From assembly GCA_023412275.1 (NCBI GenBank), contig JAEYNY010000099.1, forward strand, positions 80,096 through 144,095: 64,000 nucleotides of DNA. Reading direction: 5' to 3'. Under the pieces are notes generated by a model. The model was not told where the DNA came from. It saw only the letters and a program-made list of their open reading frames with translations, and ran no database searches. The position numbers were made by a program, and so were the translations under genes. Of this stretch, positions 18,101 through 28,800 are shown one piece after another (within the stretch, counting starts at the first letter, position 1; every line of letters begins with the position of its first letter). The stretch comes from Bacillota bacterium (GTDB lineage: Bacteria > Bacillota > Clostridia > Acetivibrionales > DSM-1351).

Positions 18101-19905
18101 ATGTTATTGCGGTGAGTACGTTACCAGGTTCTGAATTTAATGTAAAGATGCAGTTATCAGACATTGCTATTAAAGTAACTTGGGATGTACAGGCCGGAGC
18201 AGAAGAATATGAGATTGAAGTTGATGAAAATAAAATAATAGAAGTAAATGAAAACTACTATATTCATACCGGACTAGACTCAAATACTGAGCACACTTAT
18301 AGAGTACGTGCAAAAAATTCAGATGGGTACAGTGAATGGAGTTCACTGCAAAAGGGAACCACCCTGCCTTCCGTACCGACAGGTTTAATTGTGTCCAAGG
18401 TAACAAGTAACCAGATAACACTTGAATGGGGCAAGGTTGACGGTGTAACAGGTTATGAACTCGAGGTAGACGGAAAAGTTACGAATAATGACGTGAATAC
18501 ATCATATACAGACAGCTCACTAACTCCGAATTCCGAGCACACCTACAGGGTAAGAGCCAGAAATGGGAGTATTGCTGGAGAGTGGACACTCGAAATAAGA
18601 CAATGTACCTTGCTTCCCGCACCCGCAAACCTAAAAGCAGCAGCTAACGGCAGTGACTTGTTGCTGGATTGGGATATGGTTGTGGGAGCGGAAAACTATC
18701 AGGTGGAAATTGACGGTGTAGTAATTGATGTCGGACCGGATACCGAATTTTTTAAGACAGGACTGAAACAGGGAGGTACACATGCTTTCCGTGTAAGGGC
18801 AAAGAATAGTAACGGATTTGGTGATTGGAGCAATTTTGTAACCAAAACAATCTCTTTGGCAAAGCCTCTAAACCTTGAGACATCTTCACAAAGCAACAGT
18901 ATAACAGTCAGCTGGGATAGTGTTGACGGTGCTGAGGCTTATGATATAATAGTTGACGGAAGAGTAATAAACAACGGAAATAGCACATTCTATACCCATT
19001 ATAATCTGGAACCAAATACGGTTCACACATATATGGTGAGAGCGAGAAACACAGAAATTATAGGAGAATGGAGTAATACGGTTTCTGCATTTACCACTAT
19101 AGGAACACCTTCAAATGTAAAGGCCTATGCCTCAAGTACATCTATAACGGTTACATGGGATGATGTTGATGGTGCTGTCAGCTACGATATATCGGTTGAT
19201 GGAAAACTTATTGAAAACATTACAAACACAGTATATGTCCACAGAGACTTAGGCTCAGATACAAGGCACGTTTACATAGTCAGGGCAAAAAGCAGGGACG
19301 GTGTAGGTGATTGGAGCGTTCAGATTTTTCAAGTAACAGGACCTTCAATACCAATGAATATAAAGGCTTATCCGGAATTAAACCAAATCAGGTTAACCTG
19401 GGACAAGCCCCATGGAGCAGTTTATTTTGAAGTGGAAGCAGATGGGGAGCTAATCGGGAAAATATCCGCACAAACCTATATTCACAAAGGACTTGAGCCT
19501 AATACGACACACAATTACCGTGTCAGAGCTATAAACTCCGACGGTGTTTGCAGTGCATGGAGTGAACTTCTGAAGGTTAACACCACTAACCAGATTATAA
19601 TAAACGCTGAAAGGGATACCGGTTTCAACTTTGTTATTTCGGTGCCTAAGAAGGATAAAATTGATGGTTACAATATCATTCTGAACTATAATCCTGATGA
19701 TGTTGAGATACTGGACTTGTATGCTTCTAACCAGAAGATTGATCTGGAACCGGGGAAAATAGATGGAACAGGTATCACTATAAAAGAAGTTTCAGATGGA
19801 AAAATTATATATCATGTAGATTCGTCGAATAAATCAGCACTTGTAATTATAAAGTTCATGTCGAAGGTAACGAATAAGACCGGTATGTCGTATACGGTAG
19901 GGTAA
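15196..19905 (+). CDS. Exported CBM3-FN3 multidomain protein with C-terminal cohesin-like domain
   Basis: The protein has about 1569 residues. A signal peptide (KKLSILLVVLMIFEFTF, then ANAKA) is followed by three family-3 carbohydrate-binding modules (about 86-235, 335-482, 586-731), each with NTIFPRYKI-, NFWCDWSD- and QCRIAK-type motifs. Single fibronectin-III domains separate them. Nine tandem FN3 repeats follow (about 734-1465; motif ITLTWDxVxGA, HTYRVRAKN, EWS), then a cohesin-like beta-sandwich (NAERDTGFNFVISV, GYNIILNYNPDDVEI). No catalytic domain is visible. I chose the ATG at 15196 (GGGGG five bases before); an ATG at 15184 is in frame. It is the first gene of a six-gene operon and probably acts as a cellulose-binding surface scaffold. 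Confidence 0.85.
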   Translation: MTTFFKKLSILLVVLMIFEFTFYDEANAKASHRGKPSIINTIKKTKSSLPKSRGLLADKGSFEAYTSSEKELQGETSSDQESLRLIKIQMFNSDKSATTNTIFPRYKIFNTGNVSISLSDIKFRYYYTVDGMQDQNFWCDWSDAGSSNVTGTFIKLSDKKNGADTYLEVGFKSEAGMLEPGKSVEVQCRIAKNDWSNYNQADDYSFRNTSDEYMDWTSTTGYYAGELKWGNEPGTEIPADITAPTAPENLKSLSTTSDKVTLSWDTSSDDTGISGYIIYRNGSEIARVNGLTYTDSGLSSSVTFKYEVAAFDYSNNVSQKSLAVSTETCTNIYKSIEVKMFNSDKTPSCNTIFPRYMVYNSGYVPINLEDIKIRYYYTVDGDKAQNFWCDWSDAGSSNITGTFVKMSDKQKGADTYLEIGFKSGAGLLEPGKSVELQCRIAKVDWTSYYQTDDYSFNSSDSTYTDWDESTAYYTNVLAWGTEPGTKTQADTNPPSVPQNLTSYSISNSDILLSWSASTDDTGVAGYIIYRNGNEIARVDRGTSFTDSNLPRENTYTYQVAAYDYAKNVSEKSRILSTKTGQDINSSIRVQLNNANKSSNNNTIFPWYKIYNSGNVPVEIGDIKVRYYYTINGDRAQNFWCDWSNIGSSNVVGSFIKMPGAVDDVDYCLEISFKSGSGILQPGDSVEIQCRIAKNDWSNYNQADDYSFNSIATSYVDWTKVTGYINGNLAWGGEPVSVPENIGINTSSKEITLNWDDVLSAVDYEVEADGKIYAIETNFFTHKDLIPGTKHLYRVRAKNQMITSPWSSYFTTYTLLDRPANITQEVTNDRIKLSWNPVEGAGSYELEVDGHTLDNGLDTSFELNALASGTLHTLKIRANGSDFDGEWTDLIKIWTLPDVPSKICTSQTSSTITLTWDAVPGASGYEVEVYGTAVDIGSSTYFTLNSLEPNTQRTFRIRAQNSSGMSVWSNVIAVSTLPGSEFNVKMQLSDIAIKVTWDVQAGAEEYEIEVDENKIIEVNENYYIHTGLDSNTEHTYRVRAKNSDGYSEWSSLQKGTTLPSVPTGLIVSKVTSNQITLEWGKVDGVTGYELEVDGKVTNNDVNTSYTDSSLTPNSEHTYRVRARNGSIAGEWTLEIRQCTLLPAPANLKAAANGSDLLLDWDMVVGAENYQVEIDGVVIDVGPDTEFFKTGLKQGGTHAFRVRAKNSNGFGDWSNFVTKTISLAKPLNLETSSQSNSITVSWDSVDGAEAYDIIVDGRVINNGNSTFYTHYNLEPNTVHTYMVRARNTEIIGEWSNTVSAFTTIGTPSNVKAYASSTSITVTWDDVDGAVSYDISVDGKLIENITNTVYVHRDLGSDTRHVYIVRAKSRDGVGDWSVQIFQVTGPSIPMNIKAYPELNQIRLTWDKPHGAVYFEVEADGELIGKISAQTYIHKGLEPNTTHNYRVRAINSDGVCSAWSELLKVNTTNQIIINAERDTGFNFVISVPKKDKIDGYNIILNYNPDDVEILDLYASNQKIDLEPGKIDGTGITIKEVSDGKIIYHVDSSNKSALVIIKFMSKVTNKTGMSYTVG

Positions 19906-19964
19906 TAAGCGTGCTAATTTCACTGTTTATAGTTAAGCAATAGCTAATATACAGGAGTGAGTTA

Positions 19965-22900
19965 ATGAAAAGTTTTGTTAAAAAAGTAGTTTCATGTTTA
20001 TTAATAGTATGTATACTAAGTAGTTTATATATTGATATAAACAACGGAAAAATAGGACTTAAATTTGGTGGAATAGAAGCGGACGCTGCTGTACCAGATC
20101 AATATTTTTATGATAAGTATAATGTAGCTACGGTATATAAAGATGATGCACCCTGGTCCACTGCCACAAGGGCTCCAAACCCAAGTGGTAAAATAGGAGG
20201 TACCTATTCTTTTGATCCATTAACAAATACTTATTCAGTCAGCGGTAGCGTTGTAAGAGTCGGAGTTGATTATTATGATCAATACTCATATTACTACGAA
20301 GTAAGCGATTATAGCCGGTCCGATATATATTATCGTTTCCAAAATTGGTCAACATCTACATTGGAAGTTAAATTAGGCTCTCAAAATTCCAGGTCCAGAC
20401 AAAAGACAACTTTAGTTCAATCTAATATCATTGCAGATGATCATACTTATCCCGATAATGGAGAACAAGATGGTTATTGGTATGTAAAAAAAGATAAATA
20501 CGATCCGATGTTTGGATATAATAATAATTCAGTATTCATGCAATATACAGACGGTAGTTATGAATACTTGGCAATACAAAAAGATAGTACAGATCCATCT
20601 TATGAGTATGTGGAAATAACGAAATCTGGAAATATGACTCCCCCAATATATGTAGGTACAATAGATAAATACAAAAAAGTCTCTGGCGTTTATGCGCAGG
20701 ATAAATTGGGTGTAGTAATAATTAAGAATACTCCTATATCAGTAACTGCAGAGCAAAAAATTATGTGGAAAAAACCTACGGTCAAAAACTTATATGATAA
20801 GTATACTTTTCAGGGACCGAATACAATATCACAAGGTGAAACAAAACAGTACGACGGCTATGCCAGTAATTTGGACTTTTATAGTAATTACTATTTTAAT
20901 CCTGCTACAGGCAAAATAATTCTATATAATTATTTGACAACCAGTAGTTATCCAATGATGAGCTCAGGCTATGTTAATTTTAATGGTACATATGGATATT
21001 ATGCACAAACGACTAGATGGGAAGGTGGAACGATATACTGCTACAAATTTACTCCTTTTGTTGTAAATAAAATTGCATTATCTAAGGATAAGCTTGTGGA
21101 AGCAAATATTACAGCATATAGTGGGGCATTCCCGGATAATGGGCCATTCATCGACGGCTACTGGTATGTAAATAAAGGTGAAAATAAAGTTCCTTCAATA
21201 TTAGCCACTTCACCGTCTCAAAATGATATTATATGTGATCTGGACAACTATACCCTCTCAATGAAAGTATCAGATTCAAGTGGAGATACTTTGACCTGCA
21301 AATACTATATTGATTCGATTGAAATGGAAACTAGAACAATAACTAATACTACATCTGGTCAAGTTGTGACTTTTAATCCACCTGACTTAAATAGTTTTTC
21401 GGAAGGGAATCACACAATTAAATTTGAAGTCAGTGATGGTTATTATGCCCCAGTAAGCCAGTCAGTTAACGTTACCATTGACAAAAACCCTCCTATGTTG
21501 AGTAGTGTTAACTTTTCTTCGGATAATACAAGCATTACCATCTCCGGTAATGCAACAGACAATGTTACAGATACAGCCTCTATAAAGTACAGATATACTG
21601 TCGGGAATATTGTATCAGATTGGGTTAGTGACACATCATACAAGATAAGTTCATTACTCCCTGATACTGAATATAGCTGTAAATTTGAAGCCAGTGATAA
21701 AACAGGTCACATAGCTGAAAAGGAACAGAGAGTAAGAACAAGTTTACAGGTTCCTCAAATAGTTATTTTGAATAATAAGCAAGATTCGTTTAATGTTCTG
21801 ATTAATGACTTAAATCCACCCTCAGTTCAATATCAAGTAATGGTAGACTCAAGTTATGTCAATGAAAGCGGGGATTTGACACCCGCTCCCGAATGGATAT
21901 CACCCTCAGGTAAGAATGTTCTAGTCAATGGACTAACTCCAAATACAGAATATACAGTTAAAGCAAAAGCAAAAAACAGTGATGGGATAGAAACTACCTT
22001 TTCAACAGGAACGGTGGGTACTACACTTGCAGCTCCCCCGAACAATATCCATCTTGAATCAGAAATAAATTCTATAAAGATAACATGGGATGCTGTAGAC
22101 AGTGCAACAGGCTACGACATAGAAGTGGACGGACGAGTGTCTGATGCAGGAATAACTGCTTCCTTCAATCATGAAGACCTACAGCCTGAGACCTCGCATA
22201 CATACAGGGTTAGGGTAATAAACTCAGGAGGAACAGGCGAATGGAGCGACCTGGTAAGCGGTATGACACTGCCCAGTCCACCTGACATACCTGCAATATC
22301 AGATACGGAAGCATCAAGAACTGAAATTAAAATCACTTGGGATGCAGTAGCAAAGGCAGATGGCTACGAGATTGAAGCTGATGGAAAAGTTATAAATACT
22401 GGTACAAACACAACGTTTATAGATCAGGACTTAATACCGGATTCTTCACATACATACAGGGTAAGAGCAAAAAATGCAGGAGGAAACAGTGAATGGAGCA
22501 ATGTAAAAGAAGTTAAAACACTTCCGAATCCTCCAGAAACACCGGAAGGATTAAAAGCGAATCCAACCAGAACAGATGTTACTCTGGCATGGCAGGAAGC
22601 AGACAGGGCTGATGGCTATGACCTTGAAGTAGACGGACAAAGCTTTGATGTAAAGACAGTAAAAACATACATACATAAGGAACTTTTAGCTAACAGCCAA
22701 CACACCTACAGGGTAAGAGCGTACAACAACGGAGGTAAGAGTGAATGGAGCGAGCCGGTAAGAGTCACTACTTGGCCTGAAATACCGGACACGCCGCAAA
22801 ACATCATTGCAACAGCTCAAAGTGATTCCATATGTTTGACCTGGTACAGTGTAAATAATGCAGAAAGCTATGATGTTCAGATAGACGGAAAATATATTGA

Positions 22901-23888
22901 AAATGTAGAGGAGACCGCCTGCACAAATACAGGGCTTCAACCCGGAACAAAACACATTTACAGGATAAGGGCGAAAAATATAAGCGGTGAAGGACAGTGG
23001 AGCAACGTTGTAGAAATGGAAACTCTGCCGAAGGAGACCAACACGGGAACAGGATCATCCGAGCAGAAGTTGGCCAACATTGCGGCAGTAGTCACAAACA
23101 AATCTATTACAGTAACATGGCAGTCATTAGAACCGGATTCCCGGTATGAAATAGAAGTTGACGGAGAAATAAAAGATAATGGAAAGGACACTGTATACAC
23201 TCATACAGGACTTAAACCCGAAACATTCCATACCTACCGTGTAAGAACCAAAGATGCCAATGGAAACGGACAGTGGTGTGCAATACTGGCACTTTCTACA
23301 CTTCCCGATTTGCCGGGAGCACCGACAAATATAAGTGCAACAGCAGGTAATAACCAGATAGAGCTGAAATGGGACAGGCTGGACGGTACAAGCTATGACA
23401 TCGAAATAGACGGGAATGTGGTAGATGCAGGAGATGCGGGCGGATACACTCACCATAGCCTTACACCAGGAACTTCCCATACCTACAGGGTAAGAGGGAA
23501 AAACATCACGGGGGTCACTGCATGGAGCGATGCAATATCAAAAAGTACAACGAGTCCGTCCCACCAGGTTGAATGTATAAAAAACAAAGATTTCAGCTTC
23601 CTGCTGTTTGCATCAGATGTACAGGACTTCTCAGGGATGACTTTTACAGTAACCTATAACCCTGAGGAATTAGATGTGACAGACCTATGCCAGTTCACAC
23701 AGTCAAATGAAACAACATCCGGAAGAATACCAGGAACAAACCTTACTGTAAAATATACACCAGGGAAAATAGAATTTACAGTGGATGAGAACATAAACCC
23801 TGGAACAGTATGGTCAGGTGAAATATCCACAATAGTTTTCAAACCAAAAGTAAACGGAAAAGCAAGCATTGATTTTAATGTACTTTAA
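19965..23888 (+). CDS. Exported FN3-repeat protein with C-terminal cohesin-like domain
   Basis: The 1307-residue protein has a signal peptide (VVSCLLIVCILSSLY). Its N-terminal half is unfamiliar and Tyr/Asp-rich. It holds two copies of a PDNG...DGYWYV motif (about residues 162 and 389). Two divergent FN3-like domains and six good FN3 repeats (about 690-1190) follow, very like those of the preceding gene. A cohesin-like end (FSFLLFASDVQDFSGMTFTV, NPEELDVTDLC) closes the protein. CAGGAGTGAG precedes the ATG, 59 bases after the previous stop. The paired C-terminal domains suggest both proteins dock to a common partner (inference). Confidence 0.82.
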   Translation: MKSFVKKVVSCLLIVCILSSLYIDINNGKIGLKFGGIEADAAVPDQYFYDKYNVATVYKDDAPWSTATRAPNPSGKIGGTYSFDPLTNTYSVSGSVVRVGVDYYDQYSYYYEVSDYSRSDIYYRFQNWSTSTLEVKLGSQNSRSRQKTTLVQSNIIADDHTYPDNGEQDGYWYVKKDKYDPMFGYNNNSVFMQYTDGSYEYLAIQKDSTDPSYEYVEITKSGNMTPPIYVGTIDKYKKVSGVYAQDKLGVVIIKNTPISVTAEQKIMWKKPTVKNLYDKYTFQGPNTISQGETKQYDGYASNLDFYSNYYFNPATGKIILYNYLTTSSYPMMSSGYVNFNGTYGYYAQTTRWEGGTIYCYKFTPFVVNKIALSKDKLVEANITAYSGAFPDNGPFIDGYWYVNKGENKVPSILATSPSQNDIICDLDNYTLSMKVSDSSGDTLTCKYYIDSIEMETRTITNTTSGQVVTFNPPDLNSFSEGNHTIKFEVSDGYYAPVSQSVNVTIDKNPPMLSSVNFSSDNTSITISGNATDNVTDTASIKYRYTVGNIVSDWVSDTSYKISSLLPDTEYSCKFEASDKTGHIAEKEQRVRTSLQVPQIVILNNKQDSFNVLINDLNPPSVQYQVMVDSSYVNESGDLTPAPEWISPSGKNVLVNGLTPNTEYTVKAKAKNSDGIETTFSTGTVGTTLAAPPNNIHLESEINSIKITWDAVDSATGYDIEVDGRVSDAGITASFNHEDLQPETSHTYRVRVINSGGTGEWSDLVSGMTLPSPPDIPAISDTEASRTEIKITWDAVAKADGYEIEADGKVINTGTNTTFIDQDLIPDSSHTYRVRAKNAGGNSEWSNVKEVKTLPNPPETPEGLKANPTRTDVTLAWQEADRADGYDLEVDGQSFDVKTVKTYIHKELLANSQHTYRVRAYNNGGKSEWSEPVRVTTWPEIPDTPQNIIATAQSDSICLTWYSVNNAESYDVQIDGKYIENVEETACTNTGLQPGTKHIYRIRAKNISGEGQWSNVVEMETLPKETNTGTGSSEQKLANIAAVVTNKSITVTWQSLEPDSRYEIEVDGEIKDNGKDTVYTHTGLKPETFHTYRVRTKDANGNGQWCAILALSTLPDLPGAPTNISATAGNNQIELKWDRLDGTSYDIEIDGNVVDAGDAGGYTHHSLTPGTSHTYRVRGKNITGVTAWSDAISKSTTSPSHQVECIKNKDFSFLLFASDVQDFSGMTFTVTYNPEELDVTDLCQFTQSNETTSGRIPGTNLTVKYTPGKIEFTVDENINPGTVWSGEISTIVFKPKVNGKASIDFNVL

Positions 23889-23926
23889 GCTGCTTAAGTT
23901 TAAGTATTTACATCGGAGGAATCAAC

Positions 23927-24877
23927 ATGAAAAAAATAACAAAAAGCCAAAAGCTTGTGGCTTTAATACTCGTGGCGATTATATTATTAACTTCTATTCC
24001 ATTTGCGTACTCAAACTTTGCAGAAAAGGATAAAAATTCATTACAAAACGCGAGTGCAGAAGACAGAAGAATAGCATCTGAAATATCAAATGAAACGGGA
24101 GTTGCTATTGAACAGGTTTTTGATTTGAAAAATCATGGACGTTCCTGGGAGCAGGTGTTGGATATTTTAAAGACTAGGGTAAATTCCAAAGAAAAAAGCA
24201 ATAAAGCTCATATGCAGAACGTACTTCTTAACACAGGGTTTGATGATGATTTTCTGCTGAAACTCAAGAAGGAAGGCTTTTCAGATGAAAGCATATCGCA
24301 GGTCAGGATGTTGGAGGAAAGAGTTCTTTTTCAACTACAGGAGATTACTTCTGATAGTCAGGAAAAAAGTACTAAAGTTGATAAACCAAATGCGGAAACA
24401 GCTGGAATAGACAAGGACTCCGAGGACTTAGCAGCGTACGTTGATCTGTCTAAAAAAGTTAATATAAAAGATATGGTCTACTTTATGCTAAAATTGAAAA
24501 ATGCTTTCGGAAGCTATGAAAAGGTATTTGATGAATATCTGTGTTCGTTACAATTGGGTATTGATCTTAATGAATATATAAAAGACAAAAAAGCTTATCA
24601 AAAGAAGAGGGATGAAAAAAGGCTTCTCATTGACGAGCAAAAAATTATAACTCTTGAAAAAATAGAAGAAAAATCCATGGAACAGCTACAGAATGACAAT
24701 AAAATTGAAGACAATAAGTTAACTGGTTCACCGGACAAGATAAATAAAAGCGATACCATGCCTGATAAAAATCCTTTGCCGGATCTCCCAAAAGTTAATG
24801 TGGGAGAAGTAAAGCCACGGAATCCGACTGATGAAGTAATGAATGAAATCAAGGGAATTAACCCAATGGGCAACTAA
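23927..24877 (+). CDS. Exported or membrane-tethered helical protein of unknown function
   Basis: The 316-residue protein has an N-terminal hydrophobic segment (LVALILVAIILLTSIPFAYS) that may be a signal peptide or anchor. A charged helical body follows, then a Pro/Lys-rich tail. It contains the motif TGVAIEQVFDLKNHGRSWEQVL. A similar spacing, NAEVNFEDVINKKIQGLSW, occurs in the next protein, so the two may share a small helical domain. ATCGGAGGAATC precedes the ATG. It lies 38 bases after the FN3 protein in the same operon. No known family was recognised. Confidence 0.75.
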   Translation: MKKITKSQKLVALILVAIILLTSIPFAYSNFAEKDKNSLQNASAEDRRIASEISNETGVAIEQVFDLKNHGRSWEQVLDILKTRVNSKEKSNKAHMQNVLLNTGFDDDFLLKLKKEGFSDESISQVRMLEERVLFQLQEITSDSQEKSTKVDKPNAETAGIDKDSEDLAAYVDLSKKVNIKDMVYFMLKLKNAFGSYEKVFDEYLCSLQLGIDLNEYIKDKKAYQKKRDEKRLLIDEQKIITLEKIEEKSMEQLQNDNKIEDNKLTGSPDKINKSDTMPDKNPLPDLPKVNVGEVKPRNPTDEVMNEIKGINPMGN

Positions 24878-24899
24878 ACATATGAGGAGACTAACTAAT

Positions 24900-25835
24900 A
24901 TGAAAAAGTTTAAATACAAGAAGTTTGTAATTTTTTTCATTATAACTGTATTGATAGTTCAGATAGGAATCGGTGGTTATACCATGATAGGAGGCAGCAT
25001 ATTCGGCAATGGGGACGACAAGACAGCAACCAGTAACAATTCAGAGAGTAGAAATCAGATAGACGGCAACGGGAATTCGCAAAATAGTGAGATGATTTCG
25101 AATACCGATATAAATAGTAATTTGGAAGATGGAGCTGACAACGAAATATCACAGGAGATATTGGATTTAATAAAAGTCTCCAATCCTGAAAATTACACCC
25201 AAAATGTTGATAACTACAGGCAACTGCTCAAAGTCCTAAATGTACATACAATCTTCAAGAAAGAGATAGAACGTCTTATAAAGGCTGGCTTCAAGGTTCC
25301 TGACATACTTACGGCATATTCTTTCCTGAATGACTGCTATGGTAATATGGCAGATATTGAGCTCCTAGTGAAGGAGAAGAAGTCTGGTGAACAATGGGAG
25401 AATATTTTTAAGGATTACAATAAAAAACATCCTGGATTCGTTCCGAGTAATTTCGATTCGAAATATCTGGACAAGCTTTTAAAAACCTCAGGCATTGATC
25501 AGGATGATGTAATGATAGCAGACAGGGTTAGCCAGAATGCAGAGGTAAATTTTGAAGATGTAATCAATAAAAAAATTCAGGGTTTGAGTTGGAGATTGAT
25601 AAACGCACAATACGGAATTGTGAATGGGAGAGAAGAATCACCGCATTTAAAACTGACTAGTGAGCAGCTTGCAAAGCATGTCAGTCAGACCAATTTACCT
25701 GAGGTCGAGATAATAAATGCTTTGACAACAGCGAATAAGCTGGGACTTAGTGCTGACAACGTTCTTAAATCCATAAAGCAGGGACTTTCAAAAGAAGAAA
25801 TTTATGCAGATGTTTATCAGGCAAAATTCTATTAA
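24900..25835 (+). CDS. Exported or membrane-tethered helical protein of unknown function (second)
   Basis: The 311-residue protein has a basic N-terminus and a hydrophobic span (FVIFFIITVLIVQIGIGGYTMIGG), then a Ser/Asn/Asp-rich linker and a helical C-terminal domain. It ends with a V-x-x-SIKQGLSKEEIYADVYQAKFY pattern and carries the SW-motif shared with its upstream neighbour. I chose the ATG at 24900 because GAGGAG lies 10 bases before; an ATG at 24843 falls inside the preceding gene. It lies directly upstream of the giant YD-repeat gene and may help its export or anchoring (inference). Confidence 0.75.
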   Translation: MKKFKYKKFVIFFIITVLIVQIGIGGYTMIGGSIFGNGDDKTATSNNSESRNQIDGNGNSQNSEMISNTDINSNLEDGADNEISQEILDLIKVSNPENYTQNVDNYRQLLKVLNVHTIFKKEIERLIKAGFKVPDILTAYSFLNDCYGNMADIELLVKEKKSGEQWENIFKDYNKKHPGFVPSNFDSKYLDKLLKTSGIDQDDVMIADRVSQNAEVNFEDVINKKIQGLSWRLINAQYGIVNGREESPHLKLTSEQLAKHVSQTNLPEVEIINALTTANKLGLSADNVLKSIKQGLSKEEIYADVYQAKFY

Positions 25836-25877
25836 AACAGTTTTGATAACTTTTCATATCAAGAGGGGGCTCTTATT

Positions 25878-28800
25878 TTGAGATATAAGAACTTAGTTAA
25901 AGCATTTACCACATCAGTAATAATGATGTTTTTAACGTTAATACCACTACAGTTTACACATGCTGCAACACTTGAAGAGCAGATGAATAATCTGGTTGGG
26001 CCAAAACAACAGTACAATACAATGCTTTCGCCTGCATACCTGAGAAACAATACTTCCGAGGAGTCAATCAGTCCTCAAAGCGGGAACGTTTCCATTGCGC
26101 AGAGCGATTATGTGCTGCCAGGTGTCAATGGACTTGACCTTGAAATAAAGAGAATGTACACTAGCGGATCAGCTAATGTGCGTGAAATGAAAGTACAGTA
26201 TTTAAATGGTGTATGGGTTGATCAGGTTTATTCCGATGATACTACAAGTTCATTCTACGAAGACAGATACAACCTTGGTATAGGAATGAGATTTTCATTC
26301 CCCACAATTGAAATAAAGGAAAACGAGGACGGCTCCGATTACAGGTACCTCCATACCAATTCGGGAGATGTATATTCTCTTGGTGAACCCATAAAGGTTG
26401 ACGATGTTAATACTTATCCGATTGAAAATCAGACCGTAAAGGATGTAACTATAATAGAAAGCAGTGAGTTCAGCAATGGACAGAGTGACGGAACATCTTT
26501 TTACAGGATGATGAATAAGGAGGGCAAAAAGACTTACTTTGCAGAGGATGGAAGAATTTTGGGAATTGTAGATAGATACAATAACAAAATCACTTTCCAA
26601 TATACCTCTCAATCTTATACCATAGATGGATATAAAAAAACAAAAAAGCTTATTTCAAAGATAATAGATACTATGGGCAGAGAAGTAACCATAGAATACA
26701 AGCAAGACCAGAACTTCACAGTGGGGCCCTTTCAGAATCAGAAATACAGTCTGGAGGACAGTTATAAGTCATCACAGAATCCTGATACCACGCATTCTGG
26801 TGATTTAAAGGGTAACTTTCAGGTAATAATTAATCTTCCCGGCAACAAGCAGATTGTATATGATAAATCCGCAGTTCTTGTAAGCAATACAAACCATGTC
26901 GTCAGGACAAGGCTCCAAACGGTTTACGATGTTGACGGCAAGCCAAAATATCATTACTGGTATGATCAACCAGAGCTGGGATTTACATATACCAACGGCA
27001 CCACTTATTCGGCATACAACAGATATGAGAACCTGTCACAGATAGACCACTGTCAGACTAACAGAATTGAACGATTTTCATACAGTACCTACACAAAAAA
27101 GCTCTCGATGGCAGGCAGTATGCAGTACAGAAAGGTATTTGATAAAACAGAGCTTGAGAAAACAGGTTTTGATTCCTCAAAAAGCAACTTTTTGGATGCG
27201 TTTATCTGCAATGTCAAGGACAGAGTAACTTACAAGTATACAAATGAACCTGACGGATACGGTACCAGCGGATATGACCCAAGCAGCGATAGCTATTTGA
27301 AGGATACATATAAATACTATACCGAAAAAAACGATTACAACGGTACGATAACAAAGTACACATATAACGGTCTGCAAGAACAAATAAGTACTGAAGAAAC
27401 AGGGAATAACCATAAAAAGTTATCCGTGACAGAGTATGATGAGATGAAGTTTCCCAAAAAGACGGAAGCCACTTTAACCAGCCTGGAAAACGGGCAGATA
27501 AAGGGCCATTCTGTTAAGAGGATTGAGAATTTCAGATACGATATGTACGGAAATCTCACTAGCTACACAGGCCCGATAGCAAAGAGAGATGACAAGGGCT
27601 ACCCAGTTGATGATGAAAATACAGTTGTATATACATATGCCTATAACAAGTATCATGTTCTGACCTCAAAGACCTGGAAGCAGAATAAGGATACAAATTC
27701 GCAGCTTATATACACAGTCGACGACAAGGGCAATGTAATAAAAGAAGAGAAGGTTCATACAAGTGACAAGAGCTTATGGATTGTAACAGATTATGAATAT
27801 GATGACTATGGTAACATGACAAAAAAAACATTTCATGATAGCGGCCATGACTATGTTACAAATTATGAATATGGAGTGGATGCTAACGGGGTGGATCAGA
27901 AGGGATCATACCTTACCAAACAGTACGGAATTGTGGGCGGAACAGAGATATCCAAAAAATTCGCATATGATTTCAATACCGGAAGCACGACCGCAGAGGT
28001 AGACGGAAACGGCAACAGGACATGCTATGAATACGATGATTTAAGCAGGCTGATAAAGATAACCTATGCTGACGGTACTAATAAACAATATACTTACAGC
28101 CAGTATCCTGCTCAAAACAAGGAGATACTATACACAGATCCTGCCGGTGTGAAATTCCTGTATAGGTATGATATCTTTGGAAACCAGGTGGAATACAGTG
28201 TCAAGGACAAGGACACATGGCACCTGCTTTTAGGGGATGAGTACGATTCACAGGGAAACAAGATTAAGGAAACCGACGCCAATGGTAACAGCACAAGATT
28301 CACTTTCAACAGTGAAAACATGGTGGTAAGAAAAGACTACTATGAAAAGGACACATCCAAAAAGGACAGTACCTCTGTGGGCTACACATACGGAGCTGAT
28401 TCAGATGTATTTCTGTTGGTTACGTTAACAGACGAAGATGGCTATCTGAAACATATTTGCTATGATGCAATGAATAGGCTTTTCAAGTCTGATGAAACAC
28501 CTGATAAGTCAAAATACTATTCATCTTCAATAGAATATGACTATATAGGAAACACTGTCAGTGAGACAGATGCAAAAGGAAATACCACCCATTACTACTT
28601 TGATGATACCGGGAGGCTTACCAGCAAACAAGACGCATCGAATAATGAAACAAAATATATCTATAATAGCATTGGCAAGGTATTAAGCTCGGAAGAAGCT
28701 GGAGGAAGGATAACAGCGTATACTTACGACGAAATGGGAAGAATGCTGGAGGAGAGGGTATGTGATAAGACATCCCCTGAAAGCTATGTCTACATAAAGT

